From assembly GCA_017475805.1 (NCBI GenBank), contig JAFVEW010000006.1, positions 1-12,075 on the forward strand: 12,075 nt of DNA, given 5' to 3'. The stretch is from Synergistaceae bacterium. GTDB taxonomy: Bacteria; Synergistota; Synergistia; Synergistales; Aminobacteriaceae. The notes under the pieces are model-generated. The model was not told the origin of the DNA. It made no database searches and was given only the letters and a program-made list of their open reading frames with translations. Of the stretch, positions 1 to 5,461 are shown piece by piece. Made by a program: the position numbers and the translations under genes. Every line of letters begins with the position of its first letter. Position 1 is the stretch's first letter.

Positions 1-312
1 GCGGCGTTCGGAGCTACGTTTGGTGAAACTAATGCTTTAAGAGCTGCTAAAGATTATTTAGAAATAATGCCTTTATCTTATTCGGGAGTGATTAAACAAC
101 TCGAACTTGCGAAATTTTCTCATTCGGAAGCCGTTTACGCTGCCGATAACTGTGAAGCTAATTGGAATGAACAAGCAGCTAAAGCCGCAAAGACCTATTT
201 AGAAATTATGCCTCTGTCTCGTTTAGGGCTAATAAGACAGCTTGAGCTTGCAGGTTTTTCGCGTGAGCAGGCTGTGTATGGGGTTGAAAAGACGGATTAT
301 AAAAGTGAATAG
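1..312 (+). CDS. Ltp-repeat surface protein, 3' end only
   Basis: The reading frame is open from base 1 and ends at 312, so the gene begins left of the window; the ATG at 67 is internal to a repeat and not a credible start. The visible part has two copies of a 47-residue unit. Each runs through a helix with Ala-rich positions, then YLEIMPLS, then G-[VL]-I-[KR]-QLELA-x-FS-x-x-x-AVY. The units are in phase 141 bases apart (YLEIMPLS at about 58 and 199). This is the pattern of the Ltp family (host cell surface-exposed lipoprotein repeats), usually found in tandem behind a lipoprotein or membrane anchor. Known members include a phage superinfection-exclusion lipoprotein, but many have no known role. 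The anchor, if any, is outside the window. The family call rests on pattern recognition only; function is not established. Confidence 0.72.
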   Translation, partial: AAFGATFGETNALRAAKDYLEIMPLSYSGVIKQLELAKFSHSEAVYAADNCEANWNEQAAKAAKTYLEIMPLSRLGLIRQLELAGFSREQAVYGVEKTDYKSE

Positions 313-356
313 TCCAATAAAAGATATAAATTTAAGGCGAGGGAAGTGAGTAAATC

Positions 357-788
357 ATGCCAGAAACGACGCAGCAATTAGCGTATATCCCTATGATATT
401 CCCGGACGCTGATTTTTCACGAAGCGAGATTAACTCGTTGCCGTTAATTCAGAGCATAGATAAAAGCGTCAAGGAATTAAATCAGAATTTCTACGAACAG
501 AAACAAGAGACAGCGAAAATGTTTGCAAGCGTTGATAAAGATATTGCGGACTTAAAAAGAGATGTCGGCATTCTCAAAAACGACGTTACAGAATTGAAGA
601 CAGCATTAGTCGAGACACGTGCAGAATTAAAAGGCGATATAAATACACTTTCTGCTCGTGCTGATGGTATAGATAAAAGACTTGACGATATGAACAATTC
701 ACAAAATAAATGGTTCATGGTCTTGGGGTTTCTTGTTGCGGCTGTGCCGATAGCCGTTGCTGTAGTTCAGAATTTTATAGGGCATTAA
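357..788 (+). CDS. Coiled-coil protein with C-terminal membrane anchor, unknown function
   Basis: A 143-residue protein with no signal peptide. Residues about 33-115 form a long charged helix with heptad-like spacing of hydrophobic residues (for example DKDIADLKRDVGILKNDV), followed by one membrane segment at about 119-137 and the short tail QNFIGH. This layout resembles small phage-type coiled-coil membrane proteins of the XhlA/holin-accessory kind and many uncharacterised accessory proteins; I cannot choose between them. The ATG is preceded by a weak purine-rich stretch (AAGGCGAGGG) at somewhat long spacing. The gene starts 44 bases after the Ltp gene and is followed 28 bases later by the antitoxin gene, so it probably shares a transcript with them. 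It is real by length, composition and position, but its function is unknown. Confidence 0.7.
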   Translation: MPETTQQLAYIPMIFPDADFSRSEINSLPLIQSIDKSVKELNQNFYEQKQETAKMFASVDKDIADLKRDVGILKNDVTELKTALVETRAELKGDINTLSARADGIDKRLDDMNNSQNKWFMVLGFLVAAVPIAVAVVQNFIGH

Positions 789-816
789 AACGCGGTTCGC
801 AGAAGGAGGTAGAAAT

Positions 817-1035
817 ATGGTAATGCAGATAGATTTGTCCCCTGAACTTGAAAAACGCGTGAATTTTTGGGCAAATAAGAGCCATGAAACACCAAGTGAG
901 CTGACTCTTCGTTTGCTTGAAGAATACATAGATGATTGTCAGGATACTCACGATTTTTTTTCAAAAGAAGGGTTAGATGATTCATGTCTTTATGGTTCTG
1001 CGGAAGTGAAAGAATATCTTGGCCTGGAAAGTTGA
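817..1035 (+). CDS. RelB-type antitoxin (ribbon-helix-helix-like)
   Basis: A 72-residue acidic protein. The N-terminal half (MQIDLSPELEKRVNFWANKS, then ETPSELTLRLLEEYIDD) fits a ribbon-helix-helix DNA-binding fold: a short beta strand followed by two helices. The C-terminal tail, ending in KEYLGLES, would wrap around and neutralise the toxin. Antitoxins of this kind bind their own promoter and the partner RelE toxin. An excellent Shine-Dalgarno sequence (AGGAGGT, 804-810) lies 6 bases before the ATG at 817; a second ATG at 823 is possible but less well spaced. The reading frame overlaps the start of the downstream toxin gene by 17 bases, the usual coupled arrangement. The exact antitoxin subfamily is uncertain. 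Confidence 0.8.
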   Translation: MVMQIDLSPELEKRVNFWANKSHETPSELTLRLLEEYIDDCQDTHDFFSKEGLDDSCLYGSAEVKEYLGLES

Positions 1036-1282
1036 GTATACAGCGTCAGCACGTGAACAACTTAAAAAGTTGCCTCATGACGTTGCGTTGAGAATTACAA
1101 AATACATGGATAAGCGCGCCGCTTTGTCTCCGCGTCAGTACGGCAAAGCGATGAAAGGTGAATACGCCGGTTGCTGGCGTTATAGGGTCGGAGATTATCG
1201 AGTAGTTTGCTCTCTTCATGATGACGTTCTCGTTATTGAAGTTATCAGAGTTGGCCATAGAAAAAACGTCTACGAAAAATAG
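1019..1282 (+). CDS. RelE/ParE-family toxin (probable mRNA interferase)
   Basis: An 87-residue basic protein starting MAWKVEYTASAREQLKKL, a classic RelE N-terminus. The conserved core GCWRYRVGDYRVVC (51-64) and the C-terminal motif EVIRVGHRKNVYEK (74-87) follow. Arg54, Arg56, Arg61, Arg81 and Tyr85 are candidates for the basic and aromatic residues that RelE toxins use to cleave mRNA in the ribosomal A site. The start codon is TTG at 1019, inside the antitoxin gene; no in-frame ATG gives the family N-terminus. The ribosome site is weak (GAAAGAA, about 1008-1013), so translation probably depends on coupling to the antitoxin, which would keep toxin below antitoxin. The protein is full length with no broken motif, so the pair looks functional. 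RelE endonuclease rather than ParE gyrase poison is inferred from the motifs. Confidence 0.87.
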   Translation: MAWKVEYTASAREQLKKLPHDVALRITKYMDKRAALSPRQYGKAMKGEYAGCWRYRVGDYRVVCSLHDDVLVIEVIRVGHRKNVYEK

Positions 1283-1354
1283 CTTTATGAGCGACGATAG
1301 GCGCATATAGAAAATTTTAGATAGCTGGCGCGGGTCGCAAAGGAGGAAATAGAA

Positions 1355-1789
1355 ATGAAAAAAATATTTTTAACGTTATGCCTCGTGTTATCGCTGTGTT
1401 CGTATTCGTACGGAGCAGCCAGTGATGATATTTACGTTCGCAAAGATGTTTTTGAAGTAGAAATGAGAAATGTAAATTTGAAACTTGATAATGTTTTAGC
1501 GAAATTAAATCAACAAGGCGAAGAAATAAAAGCCTTAGCGCAATCTGTAGCGGTGTTGTCCGAGCGGGTTGACGGGAATTATAAGAATTTAGATGCGCGA
1601 ATGAATGACTTACGTAACGGTTTATATCTTGGCCTTGTTTTGTTCGCGGCGGTGTTACTTCTTACGTTTTTCAATAAATGGTGGGAAGTGCTCGATGAGA
1701 AAAGACAAGCCGCTGTACCTACATTTACGCTTGACGATGTTAAACGCCTGATTGCTGAAGCTAAATTAGGGACTACGTTTTCAGCGTAA
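1355..1789 (+). CDS. Exported coiled-coil membrane protein, unknown function
   Basis: A 144-residue protein. Residues 1-20 form a signal peptide (MKK, then a hydrophobic core ending SYSYGAA). Residues about 27-88 are a coiled coil with regular hydrophobic spacing. One membrane helix lies at about 89-107 (LYLGLVLFAAVLLLTFF), followed by WW and a charged cytoplasm-like tail ending in a short helix, LDDVKRLIAEAK. A strong ribosome site (AGGAGG, 1341-1346) lies 8 bases before the ATG. If the signal is cleaved, the coiled coil is outside the membrane and the tail inside. The coil-then-anchor plan resembles the 143-residue protein upstream, although the sequences are not obviously related. The gene starts 72 bases after relE and may be on the same transcript. 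I do not recognise a named family. Confidence 0.72.
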   Translation: MKKIFLTLCLVLSLCSYSYGAASDDIYVRKDVFEVEMRNVNLKLDNVLAKLNQQGEEIKALAQSVAVLSERVDGNYKNLDARMNDLRNGLYLGLVLFAAVLLLTFFNKWWEVLDEKRQAAVPTFTLDDVKRLIAEAKLGTTFSA

Positions 1790-1796
1790 ATAAAAG

Positions 1797-1985
1797 ATGA
1801 AAGTTAAAGTAGGACATATAAGTCATGATGAAGCTATGATTCCAAACTTTATTGACGAACCTGATTACGCTGATTTTTATCTTGACTCAGTTCTTGCTGA
1901 CGGCGATGCTGATGAAATTGCATTAGTTCAAAGTTGGTACGATGAAGCAAAGGCGCGAACATTTGGTTTATTAGCACAGGCTTAA
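1797..1985 (+). CDS. HigA-like antitoxin, truncated by frameshift
   Basis: A 62-residue product starting 7 bases after the preceding stop, without a clear ribosome site, so it is probably translated by coupling if at all. The sequence (ISHDEAMIPNFIDEPDYADF, then YLDSVLADGDADE) resembles the N-terminal part of the HI1420-type addiction-module antidote (HigA-like) family. Those proteins are about 90-100 residues and carry a helix-turn-helix after this point. Here the frame stops at LLAQA. The other frame continues with TGLKIESL and ends TFVRELSAVGV at 2053, which matches the expected C-terminus. The gene is therefore most likely a decaying antitoxin broken by a one-base shift near 1976. No partner HigB toxin is adjacent. 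The family assignment is moderate; the small ORF itself may still be expressed. Confidence 0.5.
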   Translation: MKVKVGHISHDEAMIPNFIDEPDYADFYLDSVLADGDADEIALVQSWYDEAKARTFGLLAQA

Positions 1986-2053
1986 AAATAGAGTCTCTTG
2001 TAGATGATGATACGAAAACTTTTGTCAGGGAACTTTCTGCGGTAGGTGTGTAG
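1976..2053 (+). pseudogene. Displaced C-terminal part of the HigA-like antitoxin
   Basis: Read one base back from the upstream frame, this segment encodes TGLKIESLVDDD, then TKTFVRELSAVGV and a TAG at 2051-2053. HI1420-type antidotes continue at this position with a TGLsxESLYxaL helix-turn-helix segment and a TFxxVLxALGV-like end, so the match in order and spacing suggests this was once in frame with the gene ending at 1985. The loss or gain of a single base near 1976 would explain it. A real frame break in the strain and a sequencing or assembly error cannot be told apart here. Confidence 0.5.
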
Positions 2054-2060
2054 CCTACCG
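2040..2060. repeat. Small perfect hairpin after the antitoxin remnant
   Basis: CGGTAGG at 2040-2046 and CCTACCG at 2054-2060 form a perfect 7-base-pair stem with a 7-base loop. The hairpin overlaps the end of the displaced antitoxin frame. It is followed by TACAAAAAAC rather than a T-run, so it is not a standard plus-strand terminator; no T-run follows on the minus strand either. It may be a folded 3' end or a mobile-element scar. Confidence 0.4.
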
Positions 2061-2133
2061 TACAAAAAACCGTATAAGAAAAATCAGAAATATTTTCGTA
2101 ATTAATTTATGTTATTGATTTGGGGCTGTTTTA

Positions 2134-2156
2134 TTTTAATCCTCCATTCTCCGCCA
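2134..2156 (+). other. 3'-terminal tRNA fragment, probable attachment-site scar
   Basis: The bases can be read as the last part of a tRNA in correct order: a 7-base T-loop (TTTTAAT), the 3' strand of the T-stem (CCTCC, 2141-2145), the 3' acceptor strand (ATTCTCC, 2146-2152), discriminator G and CCA (2154-2156). No 5' part is present: neither GGAGAAT nor GGAGG lies at the right distance upstream. The last ten bases, TCTCCGCCAT (2148-2157), are identical to the end of tRNA-Ser(CGA) at 3245-3254, and the implied acceptor GGAGAAT is typical of another serine tRNA. Elements that integrate at tRNA 3' ends leave exactly this kind of duplicated 3' fragment. That this is such a scar is inference. Confidence 0.5.
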
Positions 2157-2238
2157 TGTTGTTGTGTTTATAGGCGTTTATTCACTTTCTTATCATAAAA
2201 AATTTATATAGTTTTTCTATTTATGTCTCTTAATATAG

Positions 2239-2654
2239 CTAATAAGGTCAGACAAATCGACAGAGGATGAGTTTATTTCTATCCCCTTAAGTTCTTTTCT
2301 GAATGAAGTAGCTCTCAAAAATGGCATGGGCTTTCCCATTATTAAGCGGATAGAGATTCACATCCCTTAATTTGTTGTTATCTCCATTGACGCTGAAGAG
2401 GCAGCGTTTTCCAATACTCTAGATAGAGTTCGTGAGTTTAATGAATGTGTGGTTGATAAACAATTTGCTTCAACAAAACGCGACACAGCTTTAAGTAACA
2501 TGAAAACCGCCATGCGCTATAAAGACCAAGCGGCTATCAATAATCATCTTAGAGATGCCGCGAGCTTGACGGCACACCGCAGGGGTTAAAGCAAAGGGCT
2601 ATAGTAGAGTCATTCTCACATCAGCCCGACGCTATAGAAAATCTGCCCGATTAA
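2239..2654 (+). pseudogene. Decayed plus-strand gene remnant, unrecognised
   Basis: No intact gene covers this stretch, but one frame looks like former protein. It reads DEFISIPLSSFLNEVALKN and so on to a TAA at 2368-2370. In the same frame it then continues for 72 more codons (VVISIDAEEAAFSNTLDRV, later SNMKTAMRYKDQAAINNHL) to a TAA at 2587. Near 2568-2570 the coding signal moves one base to another frame (DGTPQGLKQRAIVESFSH), ending at 2654. The composition is hydrophilic and helical and reads as real coding sequence interrupted by one nonsense codon and one frameshift. I do not recognise the family; a phage or mobile-element origin is suggested only by the neighbouring integrase remnant. 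Its end overlaps the end of that convergent remnant, so the true breakpoint is near 2615-2640. Confidence 0.45.
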
Positions 2655-3115
2655 GGCCGCGTATCCTGTGAGTAGTTTCGTAAAGCCCGTTATTTTCAAC
2701 TTGACAGCACAACTTGAGAATAACTCGTTTAATTTCAAGTTCCCGATAGCTGGCAGAATAAATTTTTTCAGGCGCAAATGAATTGACCTCAAATAGTTTT
2801 CGGTTTTATCTTTCATCCTAAGTTTTCAGTCATTCGCAGGCGGTCTCTTGAAAATTCTTTTTATCAGGACGGGCGGACATTAATTTGCCCCGTGCAGCGT
2901 GTAAATCATCGCGCTTTTTTCGAGCTTCGTTCAAACTAACATCGGGATAGACGCCGAGTGAAATTTGATGTTCCTTGCCAGCTTCCCCAAATCTAAGCAG
3001 CCAGTATTTTCGCCCCGCTGTGTCGACTTTCAAATAAATAAAGTCCTTTATCGTCGCGCAATAAATACGTTCTCTCTTACGGGATAGCATACTTGACTTT
3101 TATCTCGTTTAACAT
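2616..3115 (-). pseudogene. Decayed P4-type tyrosine integrase (N-terminal part)
   Basis: Fragments in three frames reassemble an integrase. The original start is probably ATG at 3115, giving MLNEIKVKYAIP, then a TAA at 3079-3077 where the family has Lys/Arg, then ERTYLLRDDKGLY. A short TTTA duplication near 3038-3033 shifts the frame into KVDTAGRKYWLLRF and KEHQISLGVYPDVSLNEAR, the arm-type DNA-binding domain. The frame meets TGA at 2832-2830 in TACE-stop-LKT, where the family has Trp (EWL). Another shift leads to KTENYLRSIHLRLKKFILPA with IGNLKLNEL, the core-binding domain. Still another frame gives ETTHRIRGL, then IGQIF. The catalytic Arg-His-Arg-Tyr domain is absent. The product cannot be active. 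ORFs starting at 3090 or 2816 are pieces of this pseudogene, not genes. Confidence 0.85.
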
Positions 3116-3121
3116 TAGTAT
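3093..3121 (+). promoter_or_regulatory. Candidate sigma-70 promoter for tRNA-Ser
   Basis: TTGACT (3093-3098) and TAGTAT (3116-3121) are separated by 17 bases and would place transcription start about 35 bases before the tRNA. The -35 matches consensus at five of six positions and the -10 at four of six. The site overlaps the start of the decayed integrase on the other strand, so it may have arisen or been kept after that gene died. Confidence 0.4.
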
Positions 3122-3163
3122 TCCTTTGCTCTTTATCTTAATGACCGTAGATAACCATTGTTC

Positions 3164-3253
3164 GGAGATGTGGCCGAGTGGTCGAAGGCGGTTGACTCGA
3201 AATCAACTGAGCGGCTTGCCGCTCCTAGAGTTCGAATCTCTACATCTCCGCCA
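3164..3253 (+). tRNA. tRNA-Ser (anticodon CGA)
   Basis: A complete class II tRNA cloverleaf. The acceptor GGAGATG (3164-3170) pairs with CATCTCC (3243-3249). It has a D-arm with GCCGAGTGGTCGAAGGC. The anticodon stem GTTGA/TCAAC encloses the loop CTCGAAA with anticodon CGA at 3198-3200. A long serine-type variable arm has the stem GAGCGGC/GCCGCTC, and the T-arm is TAGAG-TTCGAAT-CTCTA. Discriminator G and CCA are encoded in the DNA. It reads UCG serine codons. All stems pair, so it should be functional. Its 5' side abuts the integrase remnant, marking a probable integration hotspot. Confidence 0.97.
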
Positions 3254-3424
3254 TTCTTTTGACTTATCTATTGAGTAGTGCTTTTGTTTGTAACTTTCTA
3301 AAGCCTATTGGCGACTAAATTTATAAGATTTTCTCTTAATTTTAGGATTTTTCTTGCGGTAAAATATCGCTGTAATATTTCAGAAATCTCGAAGAAAAAT
3401 TTTTCACATGGAGGATATTAAATA

Positions 3425-4615
3425 ATGAAACTCAAGACATTCACTCCTGCTGAAGTAACCGGCAAGAAAGTTTTAATGAGAGTTGATTTCAACGTCCCTT
3501 TCAAAAATGGCAAGGTAACCGATGATGCTCGTATCCGCGCTCACTGGAGCACACTGAAAAAATTAATCGACGCGAAAGCTAAGGTCGCGCTTGTTTCTCA
3601 CTTTGGACGCCCGAAAGGAAAAGTCGATCCGGCGTTCTCTATCTCACAAATCGTTCCCGACATCGAAAAGGCTTACGGCTTAAAAGTCATTTTCGTTGAT
3701 GACTGCGTAGGCGATAAAGTTGCTAAGGCCGTTGACGCTCTTAAGCCCGGCGAGATCGTAGTGCTTGAAAATTCACGTTATCACCCCGAAGAACAGAAAA
3801 ATGATCCTGATTTTTCAAAGGCTATGGCCGCTCCGTTTGACGTTTTCGTAATGGACGCTTTCAGTGCTTCACACCGCGCTGACTGTTCAACTTGCGGCGT
3901 TATTCCGTTCGTCAAAGAATCTTTCGCCGGAGATTTATTAGAGCGTGAGGGAGAAATGCTCGGTGCGGTCAGCGAAAATCCTGCAAAGCCTTACGTTTTA
4001 ATTTTAGGCGGCGCGAAAGTTTCTGACAAAATTGCAATAGTCGGAAATCTTTTAGACAAGGCCAACACAATTTTAATCGGAGGCGGAATGGCTTACACGT
4101 TCTTAAAAGCTCAGGGCAAAGAAATCGGAAAATCACTTTGCGACACTGAAAGACTCGATTTTGCGAGCGACACTCTTAAGAAGGCCGCTGAGAAAGGCGT
4201 TAAAATTTTATTGCCCGTCGACAGCGTTGTAGCTTCTGCAATGGACGCAACAGATACTGAAGTCGTTTCAAGCGACGCTATGCCTGCTGATAAAATGGGA
4301 CTCGATATCGGCCCTGAGACCGTGAAAAATTTTGCGGCTGCTCTCGAAGGTGCTAAGTCAATTCTTTGGAATGGTCCTATGGGAGTCTTTGAAGACCCGA
4401 AATTTGAAGAAGGCACGAAAAAACTTGCTGAAGCCGTTGCAAAAATGACTCAGGAACACGGCACTATTTCAGTAATCGGCGGCGGCGACACTGCCAGCGC
4501 AGTGCGTCAGTTCAAAGTCGCGGATAAAGTTTCTCACGTTTCAACCGGCGGCGGTGCAAGCCTCGAATATTGCGAAGGCAAAAAACTTCCGGGCATGGAA
4601 CCGTTCAGAGCTTAA
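3425..4615 (+). CDS. pgk: Phosphoglycerate kinase
   Basis: Cytoplasmic glycolytic enzyme that transfers phosphate from 1,3-bisphosphoglycerate to ADP, giving 3-phosphoglycerate and ATP. At 396 residues it is the normal bacterial length. Substrate-binding motifs are RVDFNVP (19-25), Arg36, SHFGRPKG (58-65), Arg118 in ENSRYHPEE and Arg151 in SHRAD. Nucleotide-side motifs are GGAKVSDK (195-202, Lys198 and Lys202), GGGMAYTF (219-226), WNGPMGVFE (315-323), GGGDT (352-356) and the C-terminal GGGASLEYCEGKKLPG. The segment DAFSASHRADCS departs from the common DAFGTAHRAHAS but keeps the key Arg. The ATG is preceded by GGAGG (3410-3414) at 10 bases. tpiA follows 103 bases downstream and encodes a neighbouring pathway step, with a repeat hairpin between them. 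No upstream promoter is clear. Confidence 0.98.
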   Translation: MKLKTFTPAEVTGKKVLMRVDFNVPFKNGKVTDDARIRAHWSTLKKLIDAKAKVALVSHFGRPKGKVDPAFSISQIVPDIEKAYGLKVIFVDDCVGDKVAKAVDALKPGEIVVLENSRYHPEEQKNDPDFSKAMAAPFDVFVMDAFSASHRADCSTCGVIPFVKESFAGDLLEREGEMLGAVSENPAKPYVLILGGAKVSDKIAIVGNLLDKANTILIGGGMAYTFLKAQGKEIGKSLCDTERLDFASDTLKKAAEKGVKILLPVDSVVASAMDATDTEVVSSDAMPADKMGLDIGPETVKNFAAALEGAKSILWNGPMGVFEDPKFEEGTKKLAEAVAKMTQEHGTISVIGGGDTASAVRQFKVADKVSHVSTGGGASLEYCEGKKLPGMEPFRA

Positions 4616-4618
4616 AAA

Positions 4619-4652
4619 GCAAGTAGGAATTAGGAGTTAGGAAGTAGGAAGT
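4619..4652 (+). repeat. Heptamer tandem repeat, copy 1 (after pgk)
   Basis: Tandem 7-base units AAGTAGG, AATTAGG, AGTTAGG, AAGTAGG and a partial AAGT (consensus ARKTAGG), starting 3 bases after the pgk stop. The 34 bases are identical, in inverted orientation, to 10110-10143. A related copy follows tpiA. The pattern is like the short tandemly repeated heptamers known in intergenic regions of cyanobacteria, though common origin is not implied. Confidence 0.85.
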
Positions 4653-4671
4653 AAAAAAACTTCTTTCTTCC
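4640..4671 (+). terminator. Imperfect hairpin between pgk and tpiA
   Basis: The end of the heptamer repeat (GGAAGTAGGAAGT, 4640-4652) can pair with ACTTCTTTCTTCC (4659-4671) over 13 positions with two mismatches, around an A-rich loop. No clean T-run follows, so this is more likely an mRNA-stabilising or partial-termination structure than a full terminator. Read-through into tpiA is expected. Confidence 0.4.
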
Positions 4672-4718
4672 TGACTTTCAAAAAAGTTAAAATTTTTTAA
4701 GAAAGGGAAAATAAAATC

Positions 4719-5459
4719 ATGAGCAAAAAAATTTATCTTTATGGCAACAGGAAAATGAACATGACTGCGGCTGAGACAAAAAAATTTTTTGACGAGTTCG
4801 CAGGAGTTTATAAGCCCGCTGACGATCTTGAAATCGGAGTATTCTCGCCGTTCACATCTCTTTGGGCTTTAGCTGAAGGCGCAAAGAAAAATAATGTTGT
4901 CTTCGGTGCTCAAAACGTTTATTTTGAAGAGAAAGGCGCATTCACCGGCGAAGTTTCTATTCCGATGTTAAAAGAAATCGGCGTAACTCACGTAATCTTA
5001 GGACACAGCGAACGCCGTCATATCTTCGGTGAGCCTGACGAAATGATCACGAAAAAAGTTAAAGCCGTTCTTGATGCAGGAATGACTCCTGTGCTTTGCT
5101 ACGGTGAGACGCTTGAAGAACGCGAAGGCGGAAACACTTTCAAAGTCATGGAGCGTCAATTAAGAAGCGCGATTGACGGTCTTCACGCCGATGAAGTCAA
5201 AAAAATCATTTACGCTTACGAACCCGTCTGGGCAATCGGAACAGGAAAATCTGCAACGAGCGCACAGGCTCAGGAAGTCTGCGAATGGAGCAGAAAATTA
5301 ATCGGCGAACCGAAAGTCGTAATTTTATATGGCGGCAGCGTTAAAGGTTCAAACGCTAAAGAATTATTATCTATGAAAGACATCGACGGCGCATTAGTCG
5401 GCGGTGCTTCATTAAAACCAGCATCATTCCTCGAAATCTACACGGCCTACAAAAATTAA
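4719..5459 (+). CDS. tpiA: Triosephosphate isomerase
   Basis: Cytoplasmic enzyme interconverting dihydroxyacetone phosphate and glyceraldehyde 3-phosphate; a TIM barrel of 246 residues, close to the usual 250. Catalytic residues are all present: Lys12 in GNRKMN, His96 in LGHSERR and Glu168 in YEPVWAIGTGKSAT (mobile loop 169-180). Phosphate-binding motifs YGGSVKGSNAKELL (204-217) and GALVGGASL (224-232) are intact. Position 11 is Arg where most family members have Trp (NWKMN). The segment before YGGSVKG is several residues shorter than usual; both look like lineage variation, not damage. The ATG follows a purine-rich site (AAAGGGAAAA, about 4702-4711). It lies downstream of pgk with a 103-base gap and probably shares its transcript. 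Confidence 0.98.
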   Translation: MSKKIYLYGNRKMNMTAAETKKFFDEFAGVYKPADDLEIGVFSPFTSLWALAEGAKKNNVVFGAQNVYFEEKGAFTGEVSIPMLKEIGVTHVILGHSERRHIFGEPDEMITKKVKAVLDAGMTPVLCYGETLEEREGGNTFKVMERQLRSAIDGLHADEVKKIIYAYEPVWAIGTGKSATSAQAQEVCEWSRKLIGEPKVVILYGGSVKGSNAKELLSMKDIDGALVGGASLKPASFLEIYTAYKN

Positions 5460-5461
5460 TT

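Noticed and set aside
2040..2060. The 7-base-pair hairpin as a transcription terminator
   Set aside because: No T-run follows on either strand; it is kept only as a repeat.
2480..2600. The minus strand as the missing integrase catalytic domain
   Set aside because: Some residues can be forced to fit, but there are many stops in a row, no Arg-His-x-x-Arg or Tyr motif, and the plus strand has a much longer open and coding-like frame.
2616..2816. A 66-residue minus-strand ORF
   Set aside because: It is the core-binding part of the same integrase pseudogene, with further internal frame changes; not an independent gene.
2830..3090. An 86-residue minus-strand ORF starting at 3090
   Set aside because: It is the middle piece of the decayed integrase. 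The family N-terminus lies upstream in another frame, and the first 14 residues or so are out-of-frame translation.
3093..3278. A 61-residue plus-strand ORF
   Set aside because: It runs straight through the tRNA-Ser gene and has no ribosome site.
4619..4652. The heptamer array as a CRISPR repeat
   Set aside because: Units are 7 bases, contiguous, without spacers, and no cas genes are present.
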